From Cafeteria roenbergensis (lineage: Eukaryota > Sar > Bigyra > Bicosoecida > Cafeteriaceae), in NCBI GenBank assembly GCA_008330645.1, contig VLTN01000057.1:124001-188000 (forward strand): 64,000 nucleotides of DNA. Reading direction: 5' to 3'. The first letter of the stretch is position 1. Each line of letters begins with the position of its first letter. A program made the position numbers and the translations under genes. The notes beneath the pieces are model-generated. The model saw only the letters and a list, made by a program, of their open reading frames with translations. It was not told the DNA's origin and made no database searches. Shown here one piece after another: positions 50,241-60,200 of the stretch.

Positions 50241-50916
50241 TTCCTGTTCCTTGGCTTGATTTCGGTTGATCCAGCCGCGGCCTCGCTTGCCGTCGGCCTC
50301 GAGGGCGACCCGAGCGTGTTGCGTGTCCCGCGGGCGACTCTGAATACTGGTAGCGCAAACACCCTGGCCCTTACACGCCTCCCAGCCCCCAGGCGCGCTT
50401 GCAAACCTCGAACCTGCGCTTCCATGGTCACTATGGTTCAACTAGGGTCCGAGTCCCCACAACTTGGATCATAGTCGGCTGCGAATTCAAGAGGAACACT
50501 CATGCCCGCGGGAACGACTGGCTCGGCGCCCTGGCCTGCGATTGATGTGTGCCTCCTGGCGAAGCAGCGTTGGCCTGATGCCCGGCACTTGCCGTGGTGC
50601 GGACGACTGCTGATCGACTATGCAGCAAGGGGCGCTTCCAGCCCGCTTGCCAATCGCGCCCGCGCTCAACCGCACAGTCGCCAGCACGCTGCCGCCGCCG
50701 TCGCAGCGGCTGGCGGCCAACACCTGGCCAGCCCCCCCACGGACCCGCGGCCCAGCGCTGGCACACACTCACAGAAACGCACAATCACAGGAACGCACTC
50801 TCGCGCACATCCGCTCACACCACCACCACCGCTGTCACCGCCCAGTGGTGGCCAAGCCAGCTGTCAGGCCGCCCCGTTGCCTCGGAGGGCGGTTGCAGTG
50901 GCACGCAGTGCCGGAG
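50241..50916. other. Intergenic region between convergent genes
   Basis: About 676 bases. A T-richer stretch follows the stop at 50240. CACACTCACAG and related CA-rich words occur near 50760-50830, which read as GT-rich on the minus strand just after the split-PH gene ends. I see no gene. Confidence 0.45.
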
Positions 50917-53661
50917 TCACTCGTCATCGCGAGGGGGCAGAGCCGGCGGCTCTGTCTCCGCCTCCGCCTGAGGGACCACGCCTGCCTGGACCAACATCGT
51001 CGCGCCGCTGCTGTGCCGGCTCCCGACGCTGCCCGCGCGCCGGGGTGCCGTGGACGACGTCGCACGATTCGGCTCTGCAGAGCCTGCCGACGTCTGCGAC
51101 GCAGTCACTGCGGCGATGGCTCCCGCGGTCTGTCGGGCGGCTGTCACCGCCAGCCCGGCCGAGCTGGCGCTCGAAGGCGACGGCATCAACTTTCCATCAC
51201 CGGTCGGTCCGTTTCCAGTCACTTGCGATTCGCGAGACTCGTCAGGCGCCGAGCCCGGCGCTGCCGTGGCGGCAGCCGCAGCAGCAGCGGCAGAAGCGGC
51301 ATCAGCTGCAGCAGCGAGGGCGGCCACGCTGACGTCACTGGCCGGCAGCAGGGCCACTGCAAATTGCAAACAGTCCAGGAACACCCCCCCAAGCGACGCT
51401 CGGCGCGACGCTGTCGGCTCAGCGGACCCGCCCGACGCCGCCGCCGCCGCCGCCGCCGCGCTGGCGGCGGACGGCTTGGCAGAGCCCGGGAGCCTGGCGG
51501 TTTCACCGGCAGAGTCGATCCGGCTGGTCTGACCCCCAGCAGCGAGACGGTCCGCCAGACGGGCGAGTGCCTGCCTGCAGGCGTTTCTCCAAGACCTGTC
51601 TCGCTCGCGCACGGCCTGCTCCGCGAGCGACACTGCAGAGCCGCGAATGGCCTCTTCAAGCTCCGCCCGACTGGCCCGTGACGCGGTGGTGATGGCCTGC
51701 TGATGGCCGAGCAACACCGCTGCCCGCTTCTCGGCCGCCGCTTCCGCCCGCGAAACCGCCGCCGTGACCGCCTCCGCCTGTGCAGCCGACGCAGCGACCT
51801 CCCACGCCTGCCGGGCAGCGTCAACTGCAACTGCAACTGCATGCTCCACTTCCTCTTCCGTGTACGGCGCGTCATCGTCGTCCGACCCCGGCCCCATCAC
51901 GCGCCCATCACCTGTGCGCGAAACCGCGCCTGCAAGCGCCGCCTCCGCCGCGTCGCGGGCCTCAGCTTCCTCCTCTGCCGCCTCACGAAGTGATTCCGCC
52001 TCTGCCGACAGAGCCGCCACGCGCGCAGCCAAACCCCGCTTTTCCCTTCGAAGTGAGGAGAGCTCTGCCCGCAGAGCCGCCAATGCGGCAGGGTTCGACT
52101 CGCCGGCGGCAGCGTCTGCCGGCTTGTCGCGAGCAGTTGCAGTTGCGGTTGCAGCTCTGCTCTCAAGGATGGCCCACGCAGTCTGGAGCGACGGCGGGCA
52201 CGCAAGCAGAGCCAGCCGGGCGGTTTCGTCCAGGACTACTCCCGAAGAGGCAGGCATGACGAAGTTGCCGGTGGAGTCCGTCGGCCAATCTGATCGGCCG
52301 GATGCGTCGCTCCCACGGTGAGCAGCACCGGCAGAGCTGCCGAGTGGCTCGTCCCGAGCATCCGGCTCTGCCTGATGCGGGGGCGACTGGCGTGCGTCGC
52401 TTGAGGCCGCTGACTGTTGCATAGCCGCGTCCAGCTCTGCCTGCTCCACGGCCGCGAGCACGGTCATGGCCTCCTCGTCAGCTGCCGCGGCGGTTGCGTG
52501 CGACGCAACGCGAGCCTCCATCGCAGGGTCCAGCAGCCCCTTCCACCCCGGCAGCTCAACGGACACTGCCGCGCCAGCGCGCATCTCCTCGATCCACGAC
52601 AGCGCGTCGCTCACTAGCTCGGCGCGGAAGTGAAACCGCCGGCCGCTGCTGGTCTTGACCTGGAAGGCGCGACAGACGCACGGTCCGGCAGAGCCATCAA
52701 CTGGCAGAGCCGACTCGTCCACTTCACCACTGGGCGAGTCGGCGTCGGCAGGCGCTGCCGGAGCCGCATCGGCGGCGGTGGTGGCGTTGGCGGCGGTGGC
52801 AGTGGCGGTGGCATCGTCTGCAGCAGCGTCGGCGGTGGCGGTGGCATCGTCTGCAGCAGCGTCGGCAGTGCTCGAGGCCGTGTCGGCAGCGGCCGGCGCG
52901 TCAACGGACGAGGCTGCGTCGCCCGCTGAGGCGGCTGGGGCTGCCGTGTCCTGGGCAGCGGCGGCGGCAGTGGCGGTGGCCGCCGGTGCCGGTGCGGGCG
53001 TTGGCTCCGAAGGGGGCTGCTGCGCATGCGCCTGGGAATCCAGCTGCGCGGCTGGGTCGGCAGCGGGGGCGGCTGCGGGGGCGGTGTGCCCGTCTGATGC
53101 TTGTGATGCGTCAGTGTTGGGGGCCGCGAGTTCGTCCGCTTGCGCAGCTGCACTGGCCCCGGAACCGGTCCCAGCCTCTTGGGGCGCATCGTCCGGTTCG
53201 GCTGCAGTGCCCGGGCGGGCGTCCTGAGAGGCCTCGTCGGCTGTGGTCGCTGTCGCGTCGGGGGCGGGCGACGAGGCCTTGCCGTTGGAGTGCAACGACG
53301 CCCACACGCCGGCCGAGGGCGCGTCTCGGCGCTGCTTGGAGCGCACATCGCGCGCGCTCACTAGCTCGCACTCCGGCGGCGTGCCGCGCGGCGAGGGGGA
53401 AATCGTTGCGCCCTCAAGGTTGATCGCGCCCTTGGGGCTCTTGCTGTCGCCCGTGGTGTAGTAAAGCAGCAGGCCGCCCGAAAGGACCACGAAGCGCGTG
53501 AGCCAGCGCTTGCGGAAGGACTGCTCGCCCAGCTTGTCCAGCCAGCCGGCCTTGCCGCAGCCGCGGAGCGCCTCGGCGACTGGCACAATGTCGGACGCAA
53601 GCACCCCCTCGGCCTCCTCGTCGCGGCGCAGCCCGCGGCTGGGCCGCCGCGAGTGACTCAT
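50917..53661 (-). CDS. Protein with a split PH domain and a coiled coil
   Basis: From the ATG at 53661 the product has 914 residues. Residues ~36-100 give the first half of a PH domain (G-W-L-D-K-L-G, F-R-K-R-W-L-T-R-F-V-V-L-S-G-G-L-L-L-Y-Y-T). About 225 residues of Ala/Thr/Asp/Pro low complexity follow. Then residues ~327-365 supply the last strands and helix: C-R-A-F-Q-V-K-T, R-R-F-H-F-R-A-E and A-L-S-W-I-E-E-M-R-A, with the PH tryptophan. PH domains bind phosphoinositides or proteins at membranes; K-R-W in the early strands is the usual lipid-contact region. A coiled coil (L-R-A-E-L-S-S-L-R-R-E-K-R) covers ~520-600, and Ala-rich helices lead to the C-terminus. GGCAGAGCC motifs begin about 975 bases in. 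Confidence 0.8.
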   Translation of the reverse strand: MSHSRRPSRGLRRDEEAEGVLASDIVPVAEALRGCGKAGWLDKLGEQSFRKRWLTRFVVLSGGLLLYYTTGDSKSPKGAINLEGATISPSPRGTPPECELVSARDVRSKQRRDAPSAGVWASLHSNGKASSPAPDATATTADEASQDARPGTAAEPDDAPQEAGTGSGASAAAQADELAAPNTDASQASDGHTAPAAAPAADPAAQLDSQAHAQQPPSEPTPAPAPAATATAAAAAQDTAAPAASAGDAASSVDAPAAADTASSTADAAADDATATADAAADDATATATAANATTAADAAPAAPADADSPSGEVDESALPVDGSAGPCVCRAFQVKTSSGRRFHFRAELVSDALSWIEEMRAGAAVSVELPGWKGLLDPAMEARVASHATAAAADEEAMTVLAAVEQAELDAAMQQSAASSDARQSPPHQAEPDARDEPLGSSAGAAHRGSDASGRSDWPTDSTGNFVMPASSGVVLDETARLALLACPPSLQTAWAILESRAATATATARDKPADAAAGESNPAALAALRAELSSLRREKRGLAARVAALSAEAESLREAAEEEAEARDAAEAALAGAVSRTGDGRVMGPGSDDDDAPYTEEEVEHAVAVAVDAARQAWEVAASAAQAEAVTAAVSRAEAAAEKRAAVLLGHQQAITTASRASRAELEEAIRGSAVSLAEQAVRERDRSWRNACRQALARLADRLAAGGQTSRIDSAGETARLPGSAKPSAASAAAAAAAASGGSAEPTASRRASLGGVFLDCLQFAVALLPASDVSVAALAAAADAASAAAAAAAATAAPGSAPDESRESQVTGNGPTGDGKLMPSPSSASSAGLAVTAARQTAGAIAAVTASQTSAGSAEPNRATSSTAPRRAGSVGSRHSSGATMLVQAGVVPQAEAETEPPALPPRDDE

Positions 53662-54243
53662 TCCAGACGGCCTGAGCGGTGCGCCGATCCCGCGGCCGGC
53701 GCGGTCGTGGCGGGTCCGGGTGCCGCCGGGATGCGCCCCTTGCGGAACTCGGCGGGCGATCCGCGCTGCGGCAACCGCTCTACTCAGGGCCCGTATTTGG
53801 CCAGCTTCGGCCGAGGGAGGGTGGCAGAGTTGGGCTGGGCTCAACGGGACTCGCGGCGTCGCGCGAACTATGCTCCCCGCCTATTGCAGCGTTGACTCAG
53901 CTTCCAACTCACCCGGCGGCTCTGCCGAGGCCGGTTCTGCAGCCTCGCCGTCAGTGGGAGCGCCGTGGTCCCGCCGGCTTGGCGAGCACTGGCGGACCGG
54001 ACGGCAAGGCGGCCGACCCCGCGAAGCCCACCGCTCCCATGGACGATCCGTGAGCCTCCCGTCGCGAGCACGACTGCAGCGGCGCTTCTGGCGAATCGAT
54101 TGTGCATTTCCCGGCCGCCTGCAAAGACACTGAGTGCTGCATCGGGATCCGCGCAGTGCCGCCTTTCGCGCGCATCCAGTGCCCCGAAGCGCCGTCACGC
54201 CCTGGCCGCCGTGTGATACTGAGTGCACCCTTCCCGCAGTGAC
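53662..54243. promoter_or_regulatory. Bidirectional promoter region of the split-PH and SWR1-type genes
   Basis: 582 bases separate the two start codons. AGTTGG at 53828 and CCAACT at 53904 repeat the hexamer seen in other 5' regions. CCCTTCCCGCAG at 54228-54239, four bases before the SWR1 ATG, is a good acceptor match, so the 5' UTR may be spliced and a short upstream coding exon is not excluded. Confidence 0.4.
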
Positions 54244-57200
54244 ATGGACGCCTTCTTGGCATCCTTTGGGGCAGCGGCAAAGCAGCAAAACGCCTCGCCA
54301 GCGCGGGCTGTCGTCAAGCGCCCCGCGGCTGCCGCGGCCCCCACGCCACCACAGGCTGCCTCGCTCGCCCAGCCGGCTGTGGCTTCGACTGCCAGCTGCG
54401 CCCCGGCGACCGCCCGGCGCCCGGCCCAGCCGCGGCCAGACGCTGGCCCGTCCGCTGGCCGCACGCGGCGGCAGCCAGCCCGCGACGAAGCAGCCGCCGC
54501 TCCTGCTGCACCAAAGGCGCCCCCCCGCGTGCCGACAATTGCCTCGTCAGGCGGTCCTGCTGGTGGCGCCGGCACTGGCGCTGAAACTGGCGCTGTCTCT
54601 GCCGCTGGTGCCGCGTCTGCCGCTGCCGCTGGTGCCGCTGCCGCTGCCAGTTCAGCGGCGGGGAACGACGATGCGCCCGCCCGCAGAACGAGGTCGGCGC
54701 GGGCGGCACCATCAGCGGCCGCCACCAGCACCCGCGCCACCAGCGCCAGCAGCAGCAGCAGCAGCAGCAGCACGCACGCGCCGCCGGCCGGTGATGGCCC
54801 CGTGATGGACGCCGCACCGGCCCGGCTAGCCCAGGGAGAGCGCCGACGCCGAAGACGCGCAGCCCTGCCGGCGGCCCCAGCTGCGGGTCTGGCAGACGAC
54901 CGAGGCCGGGACGACGCTCGCGCTGGGGGCGCAGCCAGACAGCAGGGTGCCAGCGGCGGCGGTGCTGGTGCCGGCGGCGGCGGCCGTGGCGGCGGCCGTG
55001 CGGATGCCGCTGCCGGCGACGACGACGACGCTGCCGCTGCCGCTGCCTCAGGCGACGACGACGACGACGACGACGATGACGACGACGACGACGGTGACTT
55101 TGATGGGGCCATGACAGGTCCCCCGTCCGACGACGAAGATACTCTTCTCGAGGCTGAGCAGGCCGATGCAGATGAAGTGGGGAGCAGCTCTGCATGCCAG
55201 TCGGCAGAGCTGGCGGCACTGGCAGAGGAGGAGACGATGCCTGTGGAGGCGTTGCTCGCCCGGTACGGCGGCTATACGCCGAGCGCAGGAGCGGTTTCGT
55301 CTAGCGGGCGGGACTCGAAGCCGCCGCAAGCGGCCTCAACCCGGGCCTCTGACGCGGCCGACGCAGCGGCGCAGCCGCCGGCCGAAGGGCCACGCCGCCA
55401 AGCTGCTGACATCCCTGAGGGGTCAAATGGCTCTACCCTGATGGCAGAGCTGGTAGCCGACGTCCGAACGTCGCGCGCAGAGTCACGGGCGGTGGCGGCA
55501 TCCAGCCGGGCAAATGCGCGGAGGAGCATGAAACGTCCCCGGACCGAAACGAGTGACCCGGCAGAGCCGATCTTGCCGACGTCACAACCACAACTGCAAC
55601 CGCAACCACAGCTGACGTCGTCGTCGTCGTCGTCGTCGTCATCGTCGGCAGCACCGGCAGCGGCAGCGGCAGCGGCAGCGGCAGCACCCCCCGCTTTGAG
55701 GCTCGCTGGCCAATCCGCCACCGCCGCCGCCTCATCGGGCCCGTCGTTTGGTCAATCGTCTGGACATGTAGAGCTGCGAGCGACGTCCCTAGTGCAGATC
55801 GGAGGCCGAACAGCCATTGCGCTGCGGCCGCCAACGGCGAAAGAAGACGCCGCGGCAGTGAAGTCGATCCAAGCTGCAACTGCAACTGAAGTTGCTGCAA
55901 GCTCCGCACTCGCCCTCGTCGTCCGCCGCGCTGGCGTGGTTGCTCGGCTGACAGAGCTGGATGCTGATAGGGACGTGACTGGACTCTTCTTCCTCGGCCC
56001 GGCAGAGCCGCCGTCCACTTCGGCAGGATCCAAGAGGGCAGGGTCTGGATCCAAGTCGGCCAAACCACGAACCCCAACCGCAACTTCTGCAACTGGAGCT
56101 GCAACTGCAACTTCAACTGCGAACGGGGCAGCGCGGCCTTGGAAGCCTGCAGACTACGCTGGGCGGTGGGTTCGGGGCGGCAGGTCGCTTCTGCCCACCG
56201 TGCCGCCGGTGTGGGTCACTGGGTGGGAGCTATCCGTTGCGCCCCGACCACTCTTCCGAGCTGTCTCCGGGGTCCCGTCGCAGCGCCGCGCGACCCTGCT
56301 TGACACGGAGCCGATGGAGGTTGACAGGGCCCCCGTCGTGACGGTCGGGGCAGTCGCCGTGCCAACGTCACCAACGGCGGAGCAGAGCCGCGAAACCGCC
56401 GGGGCCCCTGTGAGCGATGACACGGTCGAGTACTGGGCCCCGTTCATCGACCCGTCCGTCTACGACGACGACGGAGGAGTTGCAGTTGCAGCAGCACGGC
56501 AGAGCCGACGCGACGAAGCTCTGCGCAGAGCCATCGTGCCACTCTCCCCAGCTGAGGCCAGCGCTGCACAGTCAACGACAGCGCCCCCAACACCGACGTC
56601 GGCAGCAGGCGCTGGCGACCCAGGCTCGGCACGTGAAACCGCCGTGTCACCGTCCGTCACGACTGTGAACGCACGCGGTCGTCGGGCGCGTCGCTTGGCC
56701 AATCAGCAGCGAGTCTTAGCGCAGGGCAGTGACGCTGGTCCGACCCTGCCCAGGCAGGCATCCGCTGATGCCGCCGTGACTGGCTCTGCCGGGGCAGAGC
56801 GGAGCGGGGTTCCGTCGACTGCAGCGTCAGGCTCTGCCGGAGCCGGCGAACGTTCCGGCAGTGTCCGTCGGTCCTGGGACCCGTCCCTGCGCGAAACCGC
56901 TGCAGCATCCGCGGCGCGTCTCATGGAGGGGGCCCCTCCGCACACCATGTTGCAGCCAGGGCCCCTGGAGCCGCCGCGAAACCGCTCTCACTGGGACCTG
57001 CTTCTCGACGAGATGGCGTGGCTGTCAGCTGACTACAGCGAAGAGCGACGCTGGAAGGATCGGCAGCGGAAGCAGCTCTGCCAGGACGTCGTTGCGTACT
57101 GGCGGGCGCAAGAGACGCGAAACCTCCGAGCGGCCAGGCAGGCAGAGGCCCGGCGCCGACGTCGGGCGGCTCTGCTTGCCCAGGAGGCGACTCGGTGGTG

Positions 57201-60200
57201 GCGCGGTGTTGACAAGGTTGTGATGTGGAGGCAGCGCTGCCGGCTGGAGGCGCGACGCCGAGCGACGCTCGATCGCCAGCTGGCGTTTCTGGTTGGCCAG
57301 GTGGAGCGATACACAGCCATGCTGGCAGAGCCAGGCGGTGACAGCGAAGAAGTGACCGCCGGTGACGTCGTCGGGGACGTCGTTGGTAGCGTCGCCAACA
57401 ATGACGTCGGCAAAGACGTCGGCAAAGACGTCGGCGCTGCTGCTCGCCGCACAGACCCTGGCGAGTCACCCACCCGCGACGCCAGCTCAGACGACGACGA
57501 CGACGCTGCCGCTGCCGCCGGTGACAAAGACGACGATGACGACGACGACGACGGTGACTTTGATGGGGCCATGACAGGTCCCCCGTCCGACGACGAAGAC
57601 ACTCTTCTCGAGGCTGAGCAGGCCGATGCAGATGAAGTGGGGAGCAGCTCTGCAGGCCAGTCGGCAGAGCTGGCGGCACTGGCAGAGGAGGAGACGATGC
57701 CTGTGGAGGCGTTGCTCGCCCGGTACGGCGGCTATATGCCGAGCGCAGGAGCGGTTTCGTCTAGCGGGCGGGACTCGAAGCCGCCGCAAGCGGCCTCAAC
57801 CCGGGCCACTGATGGGGCACTGCCAGACGCGACAGGCGCCGCCACAGGCCCGAAGCCAGCGTCCAAGCCAGCCTCTTCCTCCTCCTCCTCCTCCTCGGCG
57901 TCGTCCTCCTCCTCCTCCTCGTCATTGAGGCCGAATCCGGAGGTTACTGCGTCGTCAGCGTCAGCGTCGGCAGCGCTCGGATCTGCAGCCGAGCCGTCGA
58001 CCTCCCAAGCCTCCACGTCGCTCACTACCTCCACGAAACCGCCTCTTGCCACTCTTCCCCGTCCCGTCGGCCTGTATAAAGTCCGAATTCCGTTTCTGCT
58101 CCGGCGGGGTCACTTGCTCCGGGCATACCAGCGACAGGGCCTTGACTGGCTCGTGAGTCTGCATGACCGCCGTCTGAACGGCATCCTGGCCGACGAGATG
58201 GGTCTCGGGAAGACACTTCAAACGGTTTCGCTTCTCGCCCACCTGGCGGCAGAGCGGTGCATCTGGGGCCCCCACCTGATCGTGGTGCCGACGTCCACGT
58301 TGCTCAACTGGGAGCAGGAGCTGAAGCGGTGGGCGCCCGCCCTCAAGGTGGTCACGTACTACGGGTCGCCGCGGGAACGGCGGCTGAAGCGCCAGGGGTG
58401 GTCCGGGCCAAACAGCATGCACGTCTGCGTCACGTCGTACAGCGTGGTGCTCCAGGACGCAGCCATATTCCGCCGCCGCCGCTGGTACTGCCTCGTGCTT
58501 GACGAGGCACACTTCATCAAGAACTTCCGGTCAAAGCGCTGGCAGACCCTCATTCAGATGCCCGCCCGCCGCCGCCTCCTCCTCACCGGCACGCCGCTCC
58601 AGAACAGCCTCATGGAGCTGTGGGCGCTACTTCACTTCCTTATGCCGCACCTCTTCCGCTCGCAGTCGCAGTTCAAAGAGTGGTTCGACAAGCCCCTCAC
58701 AGGACAAGTCGCAAATGCAACTTCAACTTCAACGACAGGTGCAACCGCAACTACAACTTCAACAGTGACTGCAAGCTCGGGTTCCAGGTCCGCGGGAGCG
58801 TCTGCGGCTGCGGCGGGTGCCAGGGCAGCCGTGCCAGGCCAAACCGCTGGAGGAAGCGGAAGGGGAAGTGGAAGTGGCTCTGCCACCGGCTCTACCGGAG
58901 CGGATCAGGTTCTGGTCGGGCGGCTCCACGCTCTGCTGAGGCCCTTCGTGCTGCGTCGCCTCAAGCGTGAGGTGGCGACGCAGCTGCCTGCCAAGCGCGA
59001 AGTGGCGGTGCTCTGCCGGATGAGCCGACGTCAGCGGGTGCTTTACGAGGACTTTATGAGTCGCTCTGCCACGCGAGCGTCTCTCACTTCGGGCGGTTAC
59101 ATGGGCATGCTTCGGGTGTTGCTCAGCCTGCGAAAGGTGTGCAACCACCCGGACCTGTTCGAGCCCCGCCCAATTGAAGAGCCTTTGGCTCTGCCGGCTC
59201 TACCGATGGCTCTGCCGATGACAGTGCTTGCGCCCGGTTTCGCCATCGTCCAGGGCCTCGCCGCCGGGCCCGGGCCCCCGCCGCGGATTGGGTCCGGGTA
59301 CTGCGGAGTGCCCCTGCAACTCACTTCGCCAAGCAGAGCCGCTGCGGGGTATTCCTCAACTGCAACTGCAACTGCAACTGGTGGGGCATCGCATTCCTCG
59401 CTCACCCACGCGCAGGCGGGTGGTGGAGCCAACGCCGGCGGTTTCGCGGGAGGGGCTGCCAGCTCAATTCGCGTGCCTGGTATCGGCATCGGTCACGGGT
59501 TGATCAGCAGTGTGTCACGGGCCGATCACGGATGTGGTCCACGGAGCAGCGTCGTGTCGCTTCGTGCAGCCATCGTGAGCCCTTCCAGCGTCGGTCAGTG
59601 GATGGTCACGAACGCTTCCAGCGACGATGCGACTTCCAAGGGCAACTGCAACCGCAGCGACTCCGTGCAGGGGCAACGCCCCGGTGCTTCGTTCCGCGCC
59701 AGGCAGGTGACCCTTCTCACAGGGCAGGACGCCGCGGGAGAGTGGCCGCGGCTGTCTGTGGCGGAACACTCGCCCGCAGCGCACGCCACTGCCAGATACG
59801 CCTGCGAAACCGCCGAACGTGCCGGGGCGCTCCTCAGACCCCGAGCTGGAGTTGGAGGCGGATGCGGAGGCGGATGCGGAGTTGGATGCGGAGTTGGATG
59901 CGGGTCGTCGACGCGGCGCGCAGGCGCCACAGGCGCCACAGGCCGGCTGAGCCGAACGGTCCCCTCCGCCGCGGCAGCAGCGGCAGCGGCGGCCCCCTGG
60001 GTGGACAGCGTGGCGCAGGGCGTTGCCCTGTCCCGGCTAGGCCTGGGGACCACCACCCTGCTGGTGCAGAGGGGCCCCCGACTGAGCGACGCGCTGGCAG
60101 CTGACGGCATCACTGCCGCGTCACAGGCTTGGCTCGGAGGAGTCGGCTCTGCAAAGTCTGCGTTGGACGGCGCGCTGCGCGCGGCAGAGCCCGGATATCC

